A program made the translations under genes and the position numbers. Positions 26,501 through 33,679 of a stretch of 64,000 bases of DNA are shown here, in pieces. The notes below the pieces were generated by a model. It was not told where the DNA came from. It saw nothing but the letters and a program-made list of their open reading frames with translations, and ran no database searches. The stretch is from Calothrix sp. 336/3 (GTDB lineage: Bacteria; Cyanobacteriota; Cyanobacteriia; Cyanobacteriales; Nostocaceae): NCBI RefSeq assembly GCF_000734895.2, contig NZ_CP011382.1:846700-910699 (forward strand). Reading direction: 5' to 3'. Numbering within the stretch: position 1 is the first letter of the stretch; the number at the start of each line of letters is the position of its first letter.

Positions 26501-27671
26501 AAAAACAACAGAAAAAGTACAATTAAACTTAGATACGGCAATTTCTCCAGATGTGAATCTTCATCTGAGTCGTGAATCTGGTAATGATATCCTATCAGAG
26601 CCAAATGTACAAAATTTTGTAGATATCAATCTTATTCAGTCTCAGGAAGAGAGAGAAATTACGAATCATATTGTTTCAGATAGAGAAACTGCTAATACTT
26701 ATGCTTCTAAATCCCTGGAAAATGACGATAAATTAAAATTCATATCACAGTCAGGAGATAATATCATTCAACCTCATGGAGAAGTAGCAAGAAATAATCC
26801 TGATATTTCTATTTCTCCATCTTTAGCAAAACCAAATAATTCAGAATTCATATCGCAGTCAGGAGATAATCTAATTCAACCTCAGGGAGAAGTAACAAGG
26901 AATAATCCTGATATTTCTATTCATCCATCTTTAGCAAAACCAAATAATTCAGAATTCATATCACAGTCAGGAGATAATCTAATTCAACCTCAGGGAGAAG
27001 TAGAAAATATAAATGATATTATTGATGACGAACTAGTTACTGATATTTTCGTATCAAAGCCTCTGACGAGTCAAGATACTGCCAATATACAGTTATCTCC
27101 TTTGCATGAGAGTATTAATAACCAAGATAATAAGATTTCAAATGAACAAATAGATTTCTTCGTTGCGAGAAAGGTTGATGGAGAAAAATCTCAAGAAACA
27201 GTTCAAAGCTATTCAGAAAGTGAATCTTCAGAAATTCAGTTGCCAACAGTCTTAGAGAACATTTCAACTTTTAACTCTCTCCAAAATTCACAAGCTTGGA
27301 ATTCCTCATTTATCAGTAAAGATATGACAAATTCTGTTCGTAAAACTCCCATTGAATCTATGCCAAAATCAAGGAGTATTAATAATTCAGAATGGTCTAG
27401 TTTTAATGACTTAGTTCGTGGTCAAAAAGCACCAGCTAAACGTCAATCTCAAGAGAAGACATCTTCCCATCAAAGTGAATTAGTACAATTAAAAGAAGAT
27501 AATATATCCATCTTTAATAATTATGATATTCAAAGAATGACTGATGATAACAATATTCCCAAACAAGAAGAGCAAGCAGGAGATGTTTTCGAGAAGCTAG
27601 CGCAGGAAATGTATTTACAATTACGACAACGTTTAAAGATAGAAAAAGAACGTCATGGAAAAGGTTATTAA
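20583..27671 (+). CDS. Giant 2362-residue Asn/Ser/Gln-rich low-complexity CIS protein with internal repeats
   Basis: An unbroken frame of 7089 bp sits between tube gene 4 and the adaptor gene. The protein is dominated by Asn, Ser, Gln, Glu, Asp, Thr and Ile, with almost no Cys or Trp before the end and no predicted membrane segment, so most of it should be disordered. Four long repeats (periods of 283, 279 and 210 residues) fill residues about 850-1800. A 36-residue repeat (FISQSGDNLIQPQGEV type) recurs near 2053-2140. LQMKSV or LQLKSV motifs recall the LQMKPL of the DUF4157 protein. The last 30 residues (VFEKLAQEMYLQLRQRLKIE then KERHGKGY) form a charged helix that looks like the conserved end of shorter proteins at this place in other eCIS loci. 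Its job could be as a scaffold, a tether or a cargo organiser; none is shown. Confidence 0.85.
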   Translation: MSESTNLQTENAENLGIKDPILPAKPLGQTTLTPQFIVPLGTQSISILDQNIFSPKLENNDVLGGDFQDSPFFSDYQVQKNVDNSLPQTITNNPNNFSANIVIPNAEKGNTEFVKVQSDENQYPSSKIINPKFNSDNNSELLKESIISNTDNSINDIKANAIISSAETTNTSQQSRYVNDFHQENQDIGEKINLNSHLQASSKSQDLLNDDYTSSIPKDVLTSDTDLNIQLLSDNSITPDNYVLSDKSDNSLSAINYPEITPSNQVYHAQYHNSNLVNKSEANFVDKDNIIDTSEKDKLQINSPEILSTEQSNIVENNDNISHNLSSNIQKQSLDLDNQHTNHKLLVEPSNTIIDNLSSSESENYRYFTSTDKPGIKSSISVSPITSNSIQENSSSIQTSKISNISQAVESPENIINQSSLTYNNEALGEIHHHINIQTKQESLLLTDTNHHQGYVQSSDIPSEKLNSKISLEDSGNHQLSPLTQETENHPTLSLDTTHPLIVQSKPLNHQEANINQEVNSPDNIQKQVSLNNQENNLLPLEKFHSPNSDISEVFGEISNVNAENFNSVTDTKNYSPISDTVQSIHSIDNLETKFVNKKENNIPNIDITARLSSEKEINAKQENPNLTSNVSESIGEYWEEQGIISSNSIESLNEINSSIPSLNHETFNSSNTDENDFYQTSSLKSTIARKELDFVTENFSSELTSDITIENNNISKNNLSNSITDSKEKTLINREESITPIRLSIQRDENEDANNSISQLSNQINPISQTNFLDSIQQYSEIKLPESTEDISSKHELSNLLPDLQAKFTQTPQISSSDNFHIDESFSETLDLKEDEENIFKNIQIHANNFSSSQTEINSEKASTPETSTIIQQQSENHNLSTPTPELLQVVKTDNLASQFQQENISSAERGADESLQMKSVNENVFPSTPLNESILPLSQNLNVDSTNSFLSEENYSINKEEINEFSSQLDFSNSPETNEHIIQTSLDSTIGIDSQFINHQNTDLTTSRTDSQIKNNVSNDINIFSIDVDLSSDNSLQKQQQIASTYQDDNVAITPHPENTLESNTPIENSQKYSLDSELLKQSQNNLIQPQTETTNISHLNSDTILTDIPAAVPTPLKDDSQENVQTSANDFSSSQTEINSAKVSTPETSTIIQQHSENHNLSTPTSELSQVVNTDNLASQLIAGYERDSQKILQLKSVDENVSPSTPLNESILPLSQNLNVDSTNSFLSEENYSINKEEINEFSSQLDFTNPPETNENIIQTSLDSTIGTYSQFINHQNTDLTTSRVDSQIKNNVSNDISILSVDVDLSSDNSLQKQQQIASTYQNDNVTINQPSENTVESNIQAENIQKYSFESELLKQSQNNLIQPQTETANISHLNSDTIMTDIPAAVPTPLKDDSQGNVQTSANNFSSSQTERNSEKVSTPETPTIIQQHSENHNLSTPTSELSQVVNTDNLASQFQQENIFSVKRGSDESLQMKSVNKSVKITSKSNNDISLKSESNDDITLELNRQDLAAKIDETTLKKIIQTKDNLDNSSLNDITQPSDNTVESNIQAENIQKYSFESELLKQSQNNLIQPQIETANISHLNSDTILTDIPAAVSTPLKDDSQGNLQTSANDFSSSQTEINSEKVSTPETPTIIQQQSENHNLSTPTPELSQVVNTDNLASQLIAGYERDSQKILQLKSVDENVSPSTTLNESILPLSQNLNVDSTNSFLSEEHYSLHREDSNESSSQLDFTNPPETNENIIQTSLDSTIGTDSQFINHQNTDLTTSRVDSQIKNNVSNDISILSVDVDLASQNSLQRQNHKTELQHQEDDAIFSSSLSGVEKNNLDENINSEKSVQNQTLIESEYEFNNSSLGISLSEISPQSNIVNKKNTSQVNQDILSDDENRSFEGENLISRVVDSHNNIITTGDNIKSSDINRNTKNYEILESIPELQLKSLDELRDSPEPQGSIETQENIVASHFGAKTTEKVQLNLDTAISPDVNLHLSRESGNDILSEPNVQNFVDINLIQSQEEREITNHIVSDRETANTYASKSLENDDKLKFISQSGDNIIQPHGEVARNNPDISISPSLAKPNNSEFISQSGDNLIQPQGEVTRNNPDISIHPSLAKPNNSEFISQSGDNLIQPQGEVENINDIIDDELVTDIFVSKPLTSQDTANIQLSPLHESINNQDNKISNEQIDFFVARKVDGEKSQETVQSYSESESSEIQLPTVLENISTFNSLQNSQAWNSSFISKDMTNSVRKTPIESMPKSRSINNSEWSSFNDLVRGQKAPAKRQSQEKTSSHQSELVQLKEDNISIFNNYDIQRMTDDNNIPKQEEQAGDVFEKLAQEMYLQLRQRLKIEKERHGKGY
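23132..25990 (+). repeat. Four long in-frame direct repeats inside the giant gene
   Basis: The marker TTTCTCAAGTTC occurs at 23132, 23981, 24818 and 25448, each followed by nearly the same several hundred bases (SQTE-NS-K-STPET then HNLSTPT-EL, then a block with SQNLNVDSTNSFLSEE). Distances are 849, 837 and 630 bp, all multiples of three. The third copy has lost the middle block and carries other sequence there. DNA identity is high, so the duplications are recent. Confidence 0.9.
26739..27002 (+). repeat. 108 bp in-frame tandem repeat near the 3' end of the giant gene
   Basis: Units start at 26739, 26847 and 26955 with exact 108 bp spacing, encoding FISQSGDNLIQPQGEV followed by RNNPDIS and SLAKPNNSE. 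The third unit is partial. Base differences are few. Confidence 0.9.
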
Positions 27672-27714
27672 TTAAGTTGAAATGAGAAAAATTACATATT
27701 TGGAGGATGAATAA

Positions 27715-28236
27715 ATGTCATTAGTAAAAGCTCAACTGATTTCTTCTGATGGTGGTGGTACGATAGAATTTATGTTTAACCCTAACCAGTTAGCTTTTTC
27801 TCAGCAAATTCGATTGACAAGTAATGAGGGAGCAAGAACTGGTAGAGGATTACCAAAAGTTAACTTTGCGTATCCAGAACCCTGTACACTGAGTATTAAA
27901 GATATTATTGTTGATACTTATGAAGAAGGTGGTGGGAAAAGTGTAATTGCTTATATCAAGCAGTTTGAAAAAGCTTTGAATTTTCTCGAGAGTGGAGAAA
28001 ACAAGCAAAAACGTCCTCCGACTTATGTTTTTACTTGGGGAGAATATCAGTATATTCGGTGTTTTATCACTAATCTTTCTTATACATTAACCATGTTTTT
28101 ATCTGATGGTACACCTGTACGAGCAAAGTTGGATTTAAGTTTGCAAGAGATTGATGAGTCAACTTCGCAACCAGGTATGGGTTCTCCAGCAAAAGTCGAT
28201 CGCGGTGGTGATAGTCGCAGTAGTCGTTTGAGCTAG
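27715..28236 (+). CDS. CIS tube/adaptor protein (Afp7-type N-terminal domain, no LysM)
   Basis: This 173-residue protein starts MSLVKAQLISSDGGGTIEFM followed by FNPNQLAFSQQIRLTSNEGA, the clear signature of the Afp7-like adaptor family. CTLSIKDIIVDTYEEGGGKS and the FTWGEYQYIRCFITNLSYTLT segment follow. Many homologues carry a LysM domain at the C-terminus; here the end is a short Ser/Gly/Arg tail. It joins tube to spike hub. GGAGG lies nine bases before the ATG, the strongest ribosome site of the operon. Confidence 0.92.
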   Translation: MSLVKAQLISSDGGGTIEFMFNPNQLAFSQQIRLTSNEGARTGRGLPKVNFAYPEPCTLSIKDIIVDTYEEGGGKSVIAYIKQFEKALNFLESGENKQKRPPTYVFTWGEYQYIRCFITNLSYTLTMFLSDGTPVRAKLDLSLQEIDESTSQPGMGSPAKVDRGGDSRSSRLS

Positions 28237-28283
28237 GGGAATATATGGTATAAAATCTTTCTTTAAATTAATATCAAATTTCT

Positions 28284-30218
28284 ATGTCTGGTAGTTATAC
28301 TGCTACTCCCATTCTGAAGATAGACGGAAAAGCTGCTGATAGTAATCTCCTAGATGATATTTTGCAAATTTCCATCGAAGAAAGTCTGCATTTACCGGGG
28401 ATGTTTACTTTGCTGATTCGCAATGATTATTTTTCTACCCGTCAGGGGGAAAATCCTTGGTTGTATGACAAGACTTTCACCATCGGAAAATCGATTGAGA
28501 TTGGTTTTCAGTCTAGTACCACTGGAAGTACGGAGTTTAAAGACGAAACTGAAGTGACTTTGCTTCAGGGGGAAATTACTGCTATTGAAGCGCAGTTTAA
28601 TCCGGAATCTCAAGCACCGATAATTATCAGAGGTTACGACGTGAGTCACCGTTTACACCGGGGACGCTATAATCGTTCGTTTCAAAATATGACAGATACG
28701 GATATTGTCAAACGGGTTATCGGTGAAGTGGGAATTAAGGCAGGTACTATTGATGATACTGGGGGACCCTATGGTTTTGGCGATCCGGTGGGGTATATTT
28801 TTCAAGAGAACCAGACAAACATGGAGTTTCTGCGGGAACGAGCAGCTCGTCATGGGTTTGAATTATTTGTGCAGGATGGTAAGCTAAATTTCCGTAAGCC
28901 TGTGGCTGATAAAACTTTAAACCTCAAGTGGTTAAAGGATATTTCTAGTTTTCATGTTCAGGTTAGCAGTGCGGAACAGGTTAGCTCAGTGGAAGTACGG
29001 GGATGGGACTATCAAAAGAAACAAGCTATTGTCTCAACAAAAAGTAGTCAAACTGCACAGGTAGTGACAGAGATTGATCAGGGAAGTGGGAAAAAAGTCA
29101 GTACTGCTTTTAAAGGTAGTCCGAAAATGATTGTTGTCGATCAACCTGTATTTTCTGAGAAAGAATCGGAGGCGATCGCCCAAGCTTTATATAACGAATT
29201 ATCGGGTGAATTTGTGCAAGCGGATGCGAAAGGGGAAGGAAATCCCCAAATTCGTCCGGGGAAGGTGATTAAACTCACAGACATGGGTAAGTATAGCGGT
29301 AGCTACTACGTCACAGAAACCCGTCACGTTTTCCAAAATCGAGTTTATACTACGGAGTTTAGTGTACGTGGGTTACGGGGTGATGACTTACTTTCGATTG
29401 TATCTTCCCAACCCCGTCTGCAACCTGGACAAACCATGCTGATTGGGATTGTCACAAATAATAATGACCCAAAAAAATGGGGGAGAGTGCGACTTAAATT
29501 TCCCACCCTGACGAACGATCATGAAAGCGACTGGGCAAGAGTTGTTACAACCGGAGCTGGTAATGACCGAGGTTTTGACTGTCTCCCAGAGGTGAATGAC
29601 GAGGTGTTAGTGGGGTTTGAACATGGTGATATTCATCGTCCCTTTGTGATTGGTAGCGTTTGGAATGGTAAGGATGCGCCACCTGTGGCAGTCACTGAGT
29701 CTGTGGTTGATAGCAAAGTCAGATTACGTACCTTTAAAACCCGTACAGGTCATACGTTACAGTTTGTGGAAGAGGATAAGGGAAGTAGTAAAAAAGGTGT
29801 CTATCTGAATACAGTGTATGGTCACAAATTAGACATGAATGATACTGACCAGGTAATTAATCTGCAAACGAAGGGTAATCATCTTGTGACTGTGGATGAC
29901 AAGAATAAGAAAATAGAAATTAAAACCAGTGGTGGTAATGTCTGTAAAATGGACGACCAAGGAAGAAAAATTACTGTCAGTGCGACTGGGGAAATTGAAA
30001 TGACTGCTTCTCAAAAAATCACCTTGAAAGTCGGTGGTAGCAAAATTGAAATCTCTGCATCCAGTATCACCTTAAGCATGGGTAGTAGCAAAATTGAACT
30101 TGGTGCATCGGGGATAGATATTAAGTCTTCAGCAATGACAAATGTTCAAGGTACAAGTACAAGTGTCAAAGGTAGTGCAAATGTGACAGTTTCTGCACCT
30201 ATGGTTTCCTTGGGATAG
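28284..30218 (+). CDS. VgrG-like spike/hub protein (Afp8 type)
   Basis: This 644-residue protein has a gp27-like hub region (about 1-370; LPGMFTLLIRNDYFS and ITAIEAQFNPESQAPIIIRG then YDVSHRLHRG). A gp5-type OB fold spans about 385-470 (MLIGIVTNNNDPKKWGRVRL, then DWARVVTTGAGNDRGFDCLP and VLVGFEHGDIHRPFVIGSVW). A C-terminal beta-helix of short repeats with Gly-Ser-Lys-Ile turns covers about 530-644. It forms the spike core under the tube. No extra effector domain is fused to the C-terminus. The gene begins 47 bp after the adaptor gene. Confidence 0.95.
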   Translation: MSGSYTATPILKIDGKAADSNLLDDILQISIEESLHLPGMFTLLIRNDYFSTRQGENPWLYDKTFTIGKSIEIGFQSSTTGSTEFKDETEVTLLQGEITAIEAQFNPESQAPIIIRGYDVSHRLHRGRYNRSFQNMTDTDIVKRVIGEVGIKAGTIDDTGGPYGFGDPVGYIFQENQTNMEFLRERAARHGFELFVQDGKLNFRKPVADKTLNLKWLKDISSFHVQVSSAEQVSSVEVRGWDYQKKQAIVSTKSSQTAQVVTEIDQGSGKKVSTAFKGSPKMIVVDQPVFSEKESEAIAQALYNELSGEFVQADAKGEGNPQIRPGKVIKLTDMGKYSGSYYVTETRHVFQNRVYTTEFSVRGLRGDDLLSIVSSQPRLQPGQTMLIGIVTNNNDPKKWGRVRLKFPTLTNDHESDWARVVTTGAGNDRGFDCLPEVNDEVLVGFEHGDIHRPFVIGSVWNGKDAPPVAVTESVVDSKVRLRTFKTRTGHTLQFVEEDKGSSKKGVYLNTVYGHKLDMNDTDQVINLQTKGNHLVTVDDKNKKIEIKTSGGNVCKMDDQGRKITVSATGEIEMTASQKITLKVGGSKIEISASSITLSMGSSKIELGASGIDIKSSAMTNVQGTSTSVKGSANVTVSAPMVSLG

Positions 30219-30374
30219 GGAGCAGGGGAAGAAAGAGTTTGAGTCTTATTTACTTTTCTTTACATAGTTTGGTTTTATTGCACTGACTTGCTTAATGTGG
30301 TGAAGTAATAGTTCAGAAACTTGGATTGGCAAATTAATCTTACTACTCCTTACTCCCTTATCCCTTCTCCTTAT

Positions 30375-30544
30375 CCCTCTTTTGTTACTACGAGGAGAGA
30401 AAAAGATAGTCCCTACTCTGAAAGCTAAACAAAATAATGGATTGTGCGATCGCATCCTAATTTTGTCATCTAAATCGCCTTGTTGAAAATAGACGTAAAA
30501 ATAGGGGTTTAAGATTATTATCTTCCTAAAGTAACAAAAGAGGG
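30375..30544. mobile_element. MITE-like element between spike and PAAR genes
   Basis: The 170 bp element has near-perfect terminal inverted repeats, CCCTCTTTTGTTAC at the left and GTAACAAAAGAGGG at the right. It lies in the 376 bp spacer that splits the spike gene from the tip gene. The ends match those of the elements at 37831 and 47579, but the interior differs. No transposase is encoded. Flanking duplication is at most AT. Confidence 0.75.
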
Positions 30545-30550
30545 ATTACT

Positions 30551-30571
30551 CCCTACTCCCTACTCCCTACT
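30551..30571. repeat. Tandem heptamer repeat (CCCTACT)3
   Basis: Three exact CCCTACT units follow the MITE-like element, 24 bp before the PAAR gene. They are the complement of the GGGAGTA heptamers at 139-166. A looser run of the same type lies at about 30340-30375. Confidence 0.8.
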
Positions 30572-30594
30572 CATTATCAGGAGATAAGTAAAAA

Positions 30595-30990
30595 ATGCCA
30601 CAACAAGTTTGTATGGGTGCTTCTTTACAGTGTGTGCCTTTTGGTACTGCACCAAGTTCTTTAATTGTGATTCCTAAGGGTACACCTGTCATGGCAAGTG
30701 GGATGTTAGCCGCTACAGTCATGGATTTTGCACCGATCGCCAATATTTTACCCTTCGGTATGTGTACCTCCTTATCTAATCCCATAGTTGCATCAGCTAC
30801 CGCCGCAGCCCTAGGAGTACTGACTCCAATGCCATGTATTCCTGTACCCACTGGACCATGGAAACCAGGAGCAATGAAAGTTAAAATTAATGGTATGCCT
30901 GCACTGCCGAATACAGCTATTTGTAATTGTGCTTGGGGTGGGGTGATTAAGATTAATTATGCCGGACAATTTAAGGTGAGTGTGACTTGA
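30595..30990 (+). CDS. PAAR-like (DUF4280) spike tip protein (Afp10 type)
   Basis: This 131-residue protein is a DUF4280 member: MPQQVCMGASLQCVPFGTAP, then an IPKGTPVMASGMLAATVMDFAP stretch, PMPCIPVPTGPWKPGAMKVK and INGMPALPNTAICNCAWGGV. Conserved Cys residues (6, 13, 59, 83, 107, 109) suggest a metal-bound tip like PAAR proteins. It sharpens the spike. The start follows AGGAG by about 14 bases. It ends the structural block; the next gene is convergent. Confidence 0.93.
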   Translation: MPQQVCMGASLQCVPFGTAPSSLIVIPKGTPVMASGMLAATVMDFAPIANILPFGMCTSLSNPIVASATAAALGVLTPMPCIPVPTGPWKPGAMKVKINGMPALPNTAICNCAWGGVIKINYAGQFKVSVT

Positions 30991-31135
30991 CAAGGGTATG
31001 ATATTTAACATATTGAAAGCGATCGCCTACCGAAAATCTGGCTTTTGTGCTTGTGTGACAAAATTTTCCTAGAATCGGGCGATCGCCTTTGCTGTCTGGT
31101 TGGATTCAGCAATCCCTAATTACGAATGATTTTCA

Positions 31136-33433
31136 TTACTCCAGTGGAACTAATCCCATCTCACCTAACAAACGTTGTCCTTCCCTAGTTTTCAAGATAG
31201 TAGCAAATTTTTCACCGATCGCCGGACGATTATTATCCCGTGGATAGATAACAGCGATCGCGTACCCTAGAGGATAACGTCCACTTCTAATTGCTGCTGC
31301 ATCTGGATGGTAGTTTCCTTTGCGATCGCACAAGTCTGTACTGGGTTCTATGGCTTTACCATTCTTAAATACTAAGGGTTGGACAGGATTTTTTCCTGAT
31401 GTTTGCAGTGCTAAAGGATACACAGAACATTGACTAGTAATTTTTGCCAGGGAACTAAAACCGATCGCCCCAACTTTGGCAGATTCAAAATCTCGAATCA
31501 CTGTCCGCATCATCTCAAATTCCGGTAAAGATAAAGACTGACTCTCCTCATTTCCGGGTAAAACCTTCTGCTGGAAGACTTCCATCGCTTCTTTATTGTC
31601 GGGAGTATAGGTTTTCACTGGTAGGGTAGAATTCGTGAATTCCTGCCAGTTATCCACCCCTTTACCGTAGAGTTGTTGTAATTGTGTCAGCGTCAATTTG
31701 CCTTGGAGTTGCTCCGGTAATCCCTTCTCTCGTTGGGAATAACTAAAGGATACAAATACTGCCAATCCATCGTAGGCAATTTCCTGAGCTTGTAAATCTG
31801 AAGGTAGGGGGTGAATTAAGGGAGCGATCGCAAACGCAGCTTGTCCATTTCTCACCTTGGAGATCGCCTCATCCGTCGATTCTGCGGGTTCATAGATTAA
31901 TTGTAGTTTTGGTTGGGCAGCTTGTAAGCGCTCCTCTAGAGTTTGCCCCTTCTGAATCAAATCTCGTTGCTGGAGGATGTAATGCCAAATACCCTGATTC
32001 GTGGCGGTATAAGCAAATTTACCCGGAGGAATCGCCCCCACATCCTTTAAACAACATACCTGGGGTGTTTTCGCTGCATTACTTAACTGCGGTTTGCCAA
32101 ATAACAACCAAGCAAGCCCCCCAATCACACCCAAACCTAAAGCACCTAGAAGTAAAACTTTGACGGGAATTTGTGGTTTGCTGGTAGTCACCTCCCCTTC
32201 CTCTGTCACATCTGCGGCAGAAACAAACTCTGGTTGAGGTAACTTTAATAACTCTTTCCTTGCGACTTCCGCATTGACAAAAGGCATCTCAATCTGCATC
32301 AACCGCAGAATAAAAGCTTTGAGATGGGGTTCCACACCCTGCCAATGGGACTCTTGCCGAGGATCCAAAGGTTCTCCTTCTTCAGTAATTACCCTACCAG
32401 TCAGGAGATAAAAAGCCACATAACCCAGAGAAATTAAATCGTGATACTTTTCCTTGACAGTCGGTTTCACCAAAGGCAAAAATAACTGTTCCCAAACTGC
32501 CAAATCACAGAAATAGAGATAAAAATCCAGATTTTTCTGCCCCTCTACAGGTACAAACTCATCCGCACCACTAGCAACTAATAACAAATTATCCAAGCTG
32601 AGATTACCATGAGCAATCCCATCCTGAACTTGCCCAGAGGGAAACCGAAACTTTTGCCCATGGAGAAAGATTAAGGTTTGTAATCCTTGATTCAATACCC
32701 AACGCACCTGAAGGGATGTCATTTTTTCCCTAGTCAGATAACTATTCAAAGTCGGATTCAGGTAACGTTCATCCATGACGAGGTAACAACGTTCCTCAAT
32801 ATCATCGACAATTGCTTCCAAGGGTTCGAGTAAGCGTAAATCTTGACTTCTTCCATCCGCTAAATCAACACCAGCAACGCTCTGAAAAATTTGCTTTTGT
32901 AACCGTGCCTCACCTGCATTAAAATATCTCCCCGGTAGCAAATATTCCTTAATTACCACAGGTAGATTCATTCCCTGTTGAGTTGCACGGTAGAGTCTTC
33001 CCAAACCCCTCCTACCGATATAATCTTCAATTTGATAGGTTCCCAACTGCCCGCGAATCTCAGCTTTTTCCGGCAATAACGTGGGAAAACCACAGGAATT
33101 ACAAGCTTTTAGCCTTATTTCATCCTCACCACAAGCTTTGTCACATCTCAGAGGATCCCCAGACAAACAACGATAACGCTGATAGGGTGAATCCCCAAAG
33201 TGTACACCTGCGGCAGTTGGTAAGGGAGCGATCGCCGTGACAACTTTCTGAGAATCAACTATTGGCTCTGGCTCCGGAAATAATTCCCCCTGTATTTCCT
33301 CTAAAATCGGCTGAAGCCAAGCATACTGTTTCTTGAACTTTTTGAAATAGTTATACTTCTCTAACCGTCTGTCGAGGGGAAACCGCTTGAGATAACTCTT
33401 TAACAGTACCTGGGGAATTTTTTGTATAGCCAT
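31136..33433 (-). CDS. Membrane pseudokinase fused to a periplasmic solute-binding-like domain
   Basis: The protein has 765 residues. A Cys cluster at 89-114 (C89, C97, C101, C111, C114) could bind zinc. A kinase-like fold spans about 133-400 with a Gly loop (YIGRRGLGRLYRA), lysine K162 in VVIKEY, HGNLSLDN at 275-282 in place of HRDxxxxN, and CDLA (D310) in place of DFG. The catalytic Asp is Asn277, so phosphotransfer is doubtful. One membrane helix lies at 425-445. The outer domain (about 460-765) resembles phosphate-type substrate-binding proteins (VRNGQAAFAIAPLIHPLPSD, GYAIAVIYPRD). It is convergent with the PAAR gene and may sense an extracytoplasmic ligand. A link to the CIS is only positional. 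Confidence 0.8.
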   Translation of the reverse strand: MAIQKIPQVLLKSYLKRFPLDRRLEKYNYFKKFKKQYAWLQPILEEIQGELFPEPEPIVDSQKVVTAIAPLPTAAGVHFGDSPYQRYRCLSGDPLRCDKACGEDEIRLKACNSCGFPTLLPEKAEIRGQLGTYQIEDYIGRRGLGRLYRATQQGMNLPVVIKEYLLPGRYFNAGEARLQKQIFQSVAGVDLADGRSQDLRLLEPLEAIVDDIEERCYLVMDERYLNPTLNSYLTREKMTSLQVRWVLNQGLQTLIFLHGQKFRFPSGQVQDGIAHGNLSLDNLLLVASGADEFVPVEGQKNLDFYLYFCDLAVWEQLFLPLVKPTVKEKYHDLISLGYVAFYLLTGRVITEEGEPLDPRQESHWQGVEPHLKAFILRLMQIEMPFVNAEVARKELLKLPQPEFVSAADVTEEGEVTTSKPQIPVKVLLLGALGLGVIGGLAWLLFGKPQLSNAAKTPQVCCLKDVGAIPPGKFAYTATNQGIWHYILQQRDLIQKGQTLEERLQAAQPKLQLIYEPAESTDEAISKVRNGQAAFAIAPLIHPLPSDLQAQEIAYDGLAVFVSFSYSQREKGLPEQLQGKLTLTQLQQLYGKGVDNWQEFTNSTLPVKTYTPDNKEAMEVFQQKVLPGNEESQSLSLPEFEMMRTVIRDFESAKVGAIGFSSLAKITSQCSVYPLALQTSGKNPVQPLVFKNGKAIEPSTDLCDRKGNYHPDAAAIRSGRYPLGYAIAVIYPRDNNRPAIGEKFATILKTREGQRLLGEMGLVPLE

Positions 33434-33529
33434 GAAATTTTTCTATAAAGATAAAAATAGGTATCAATCACTGCCAAGCTTAACCGCAATATTACTGTTA
33501 TAGCCGGGGAAACTGGAAGAGATAAGAAT

Positions 33530-33677
33530 TAACCAACTTTGGGGGTTTAAGTAAAGAGCTTATATAAGCAGCGTGTTTTGTATCGGGGTTTAAATCCCCG
33601 TCACAAAACGTAATTACGTTAGCGTTAGCTCCCCCGCATTACGAATTACGAATTACGAATTACGAATTATTTTAATG
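33530..33677. repeat. Dispersed intergenic repeat with ATTACGA heptamers, copy 1
   Basis: The unit reads through TTAACCAACTTT, a GGGGTTTAAATCCCC-type segment, GTCACAAAACGTAATTACG, TTAGCGTTAGCTC and then four ATTACGA heptamers (33638-33665). A reverse-oriented copy is at 42756-42870, and partial copies lie at about 38070-38112 and 47455-47512. The 246 bp spacer between flanking genes contains nothing else. Confidence 0.8.
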
Positions 33678-33679
33678 AC

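Noticed and set aside
20583..27671. Conventional tape-measure protein
   Set aside because: The sequence is polar, low in predicted helix and membrane content and lies between tube and adaptor genes, so the usual tape-measure features are absent.
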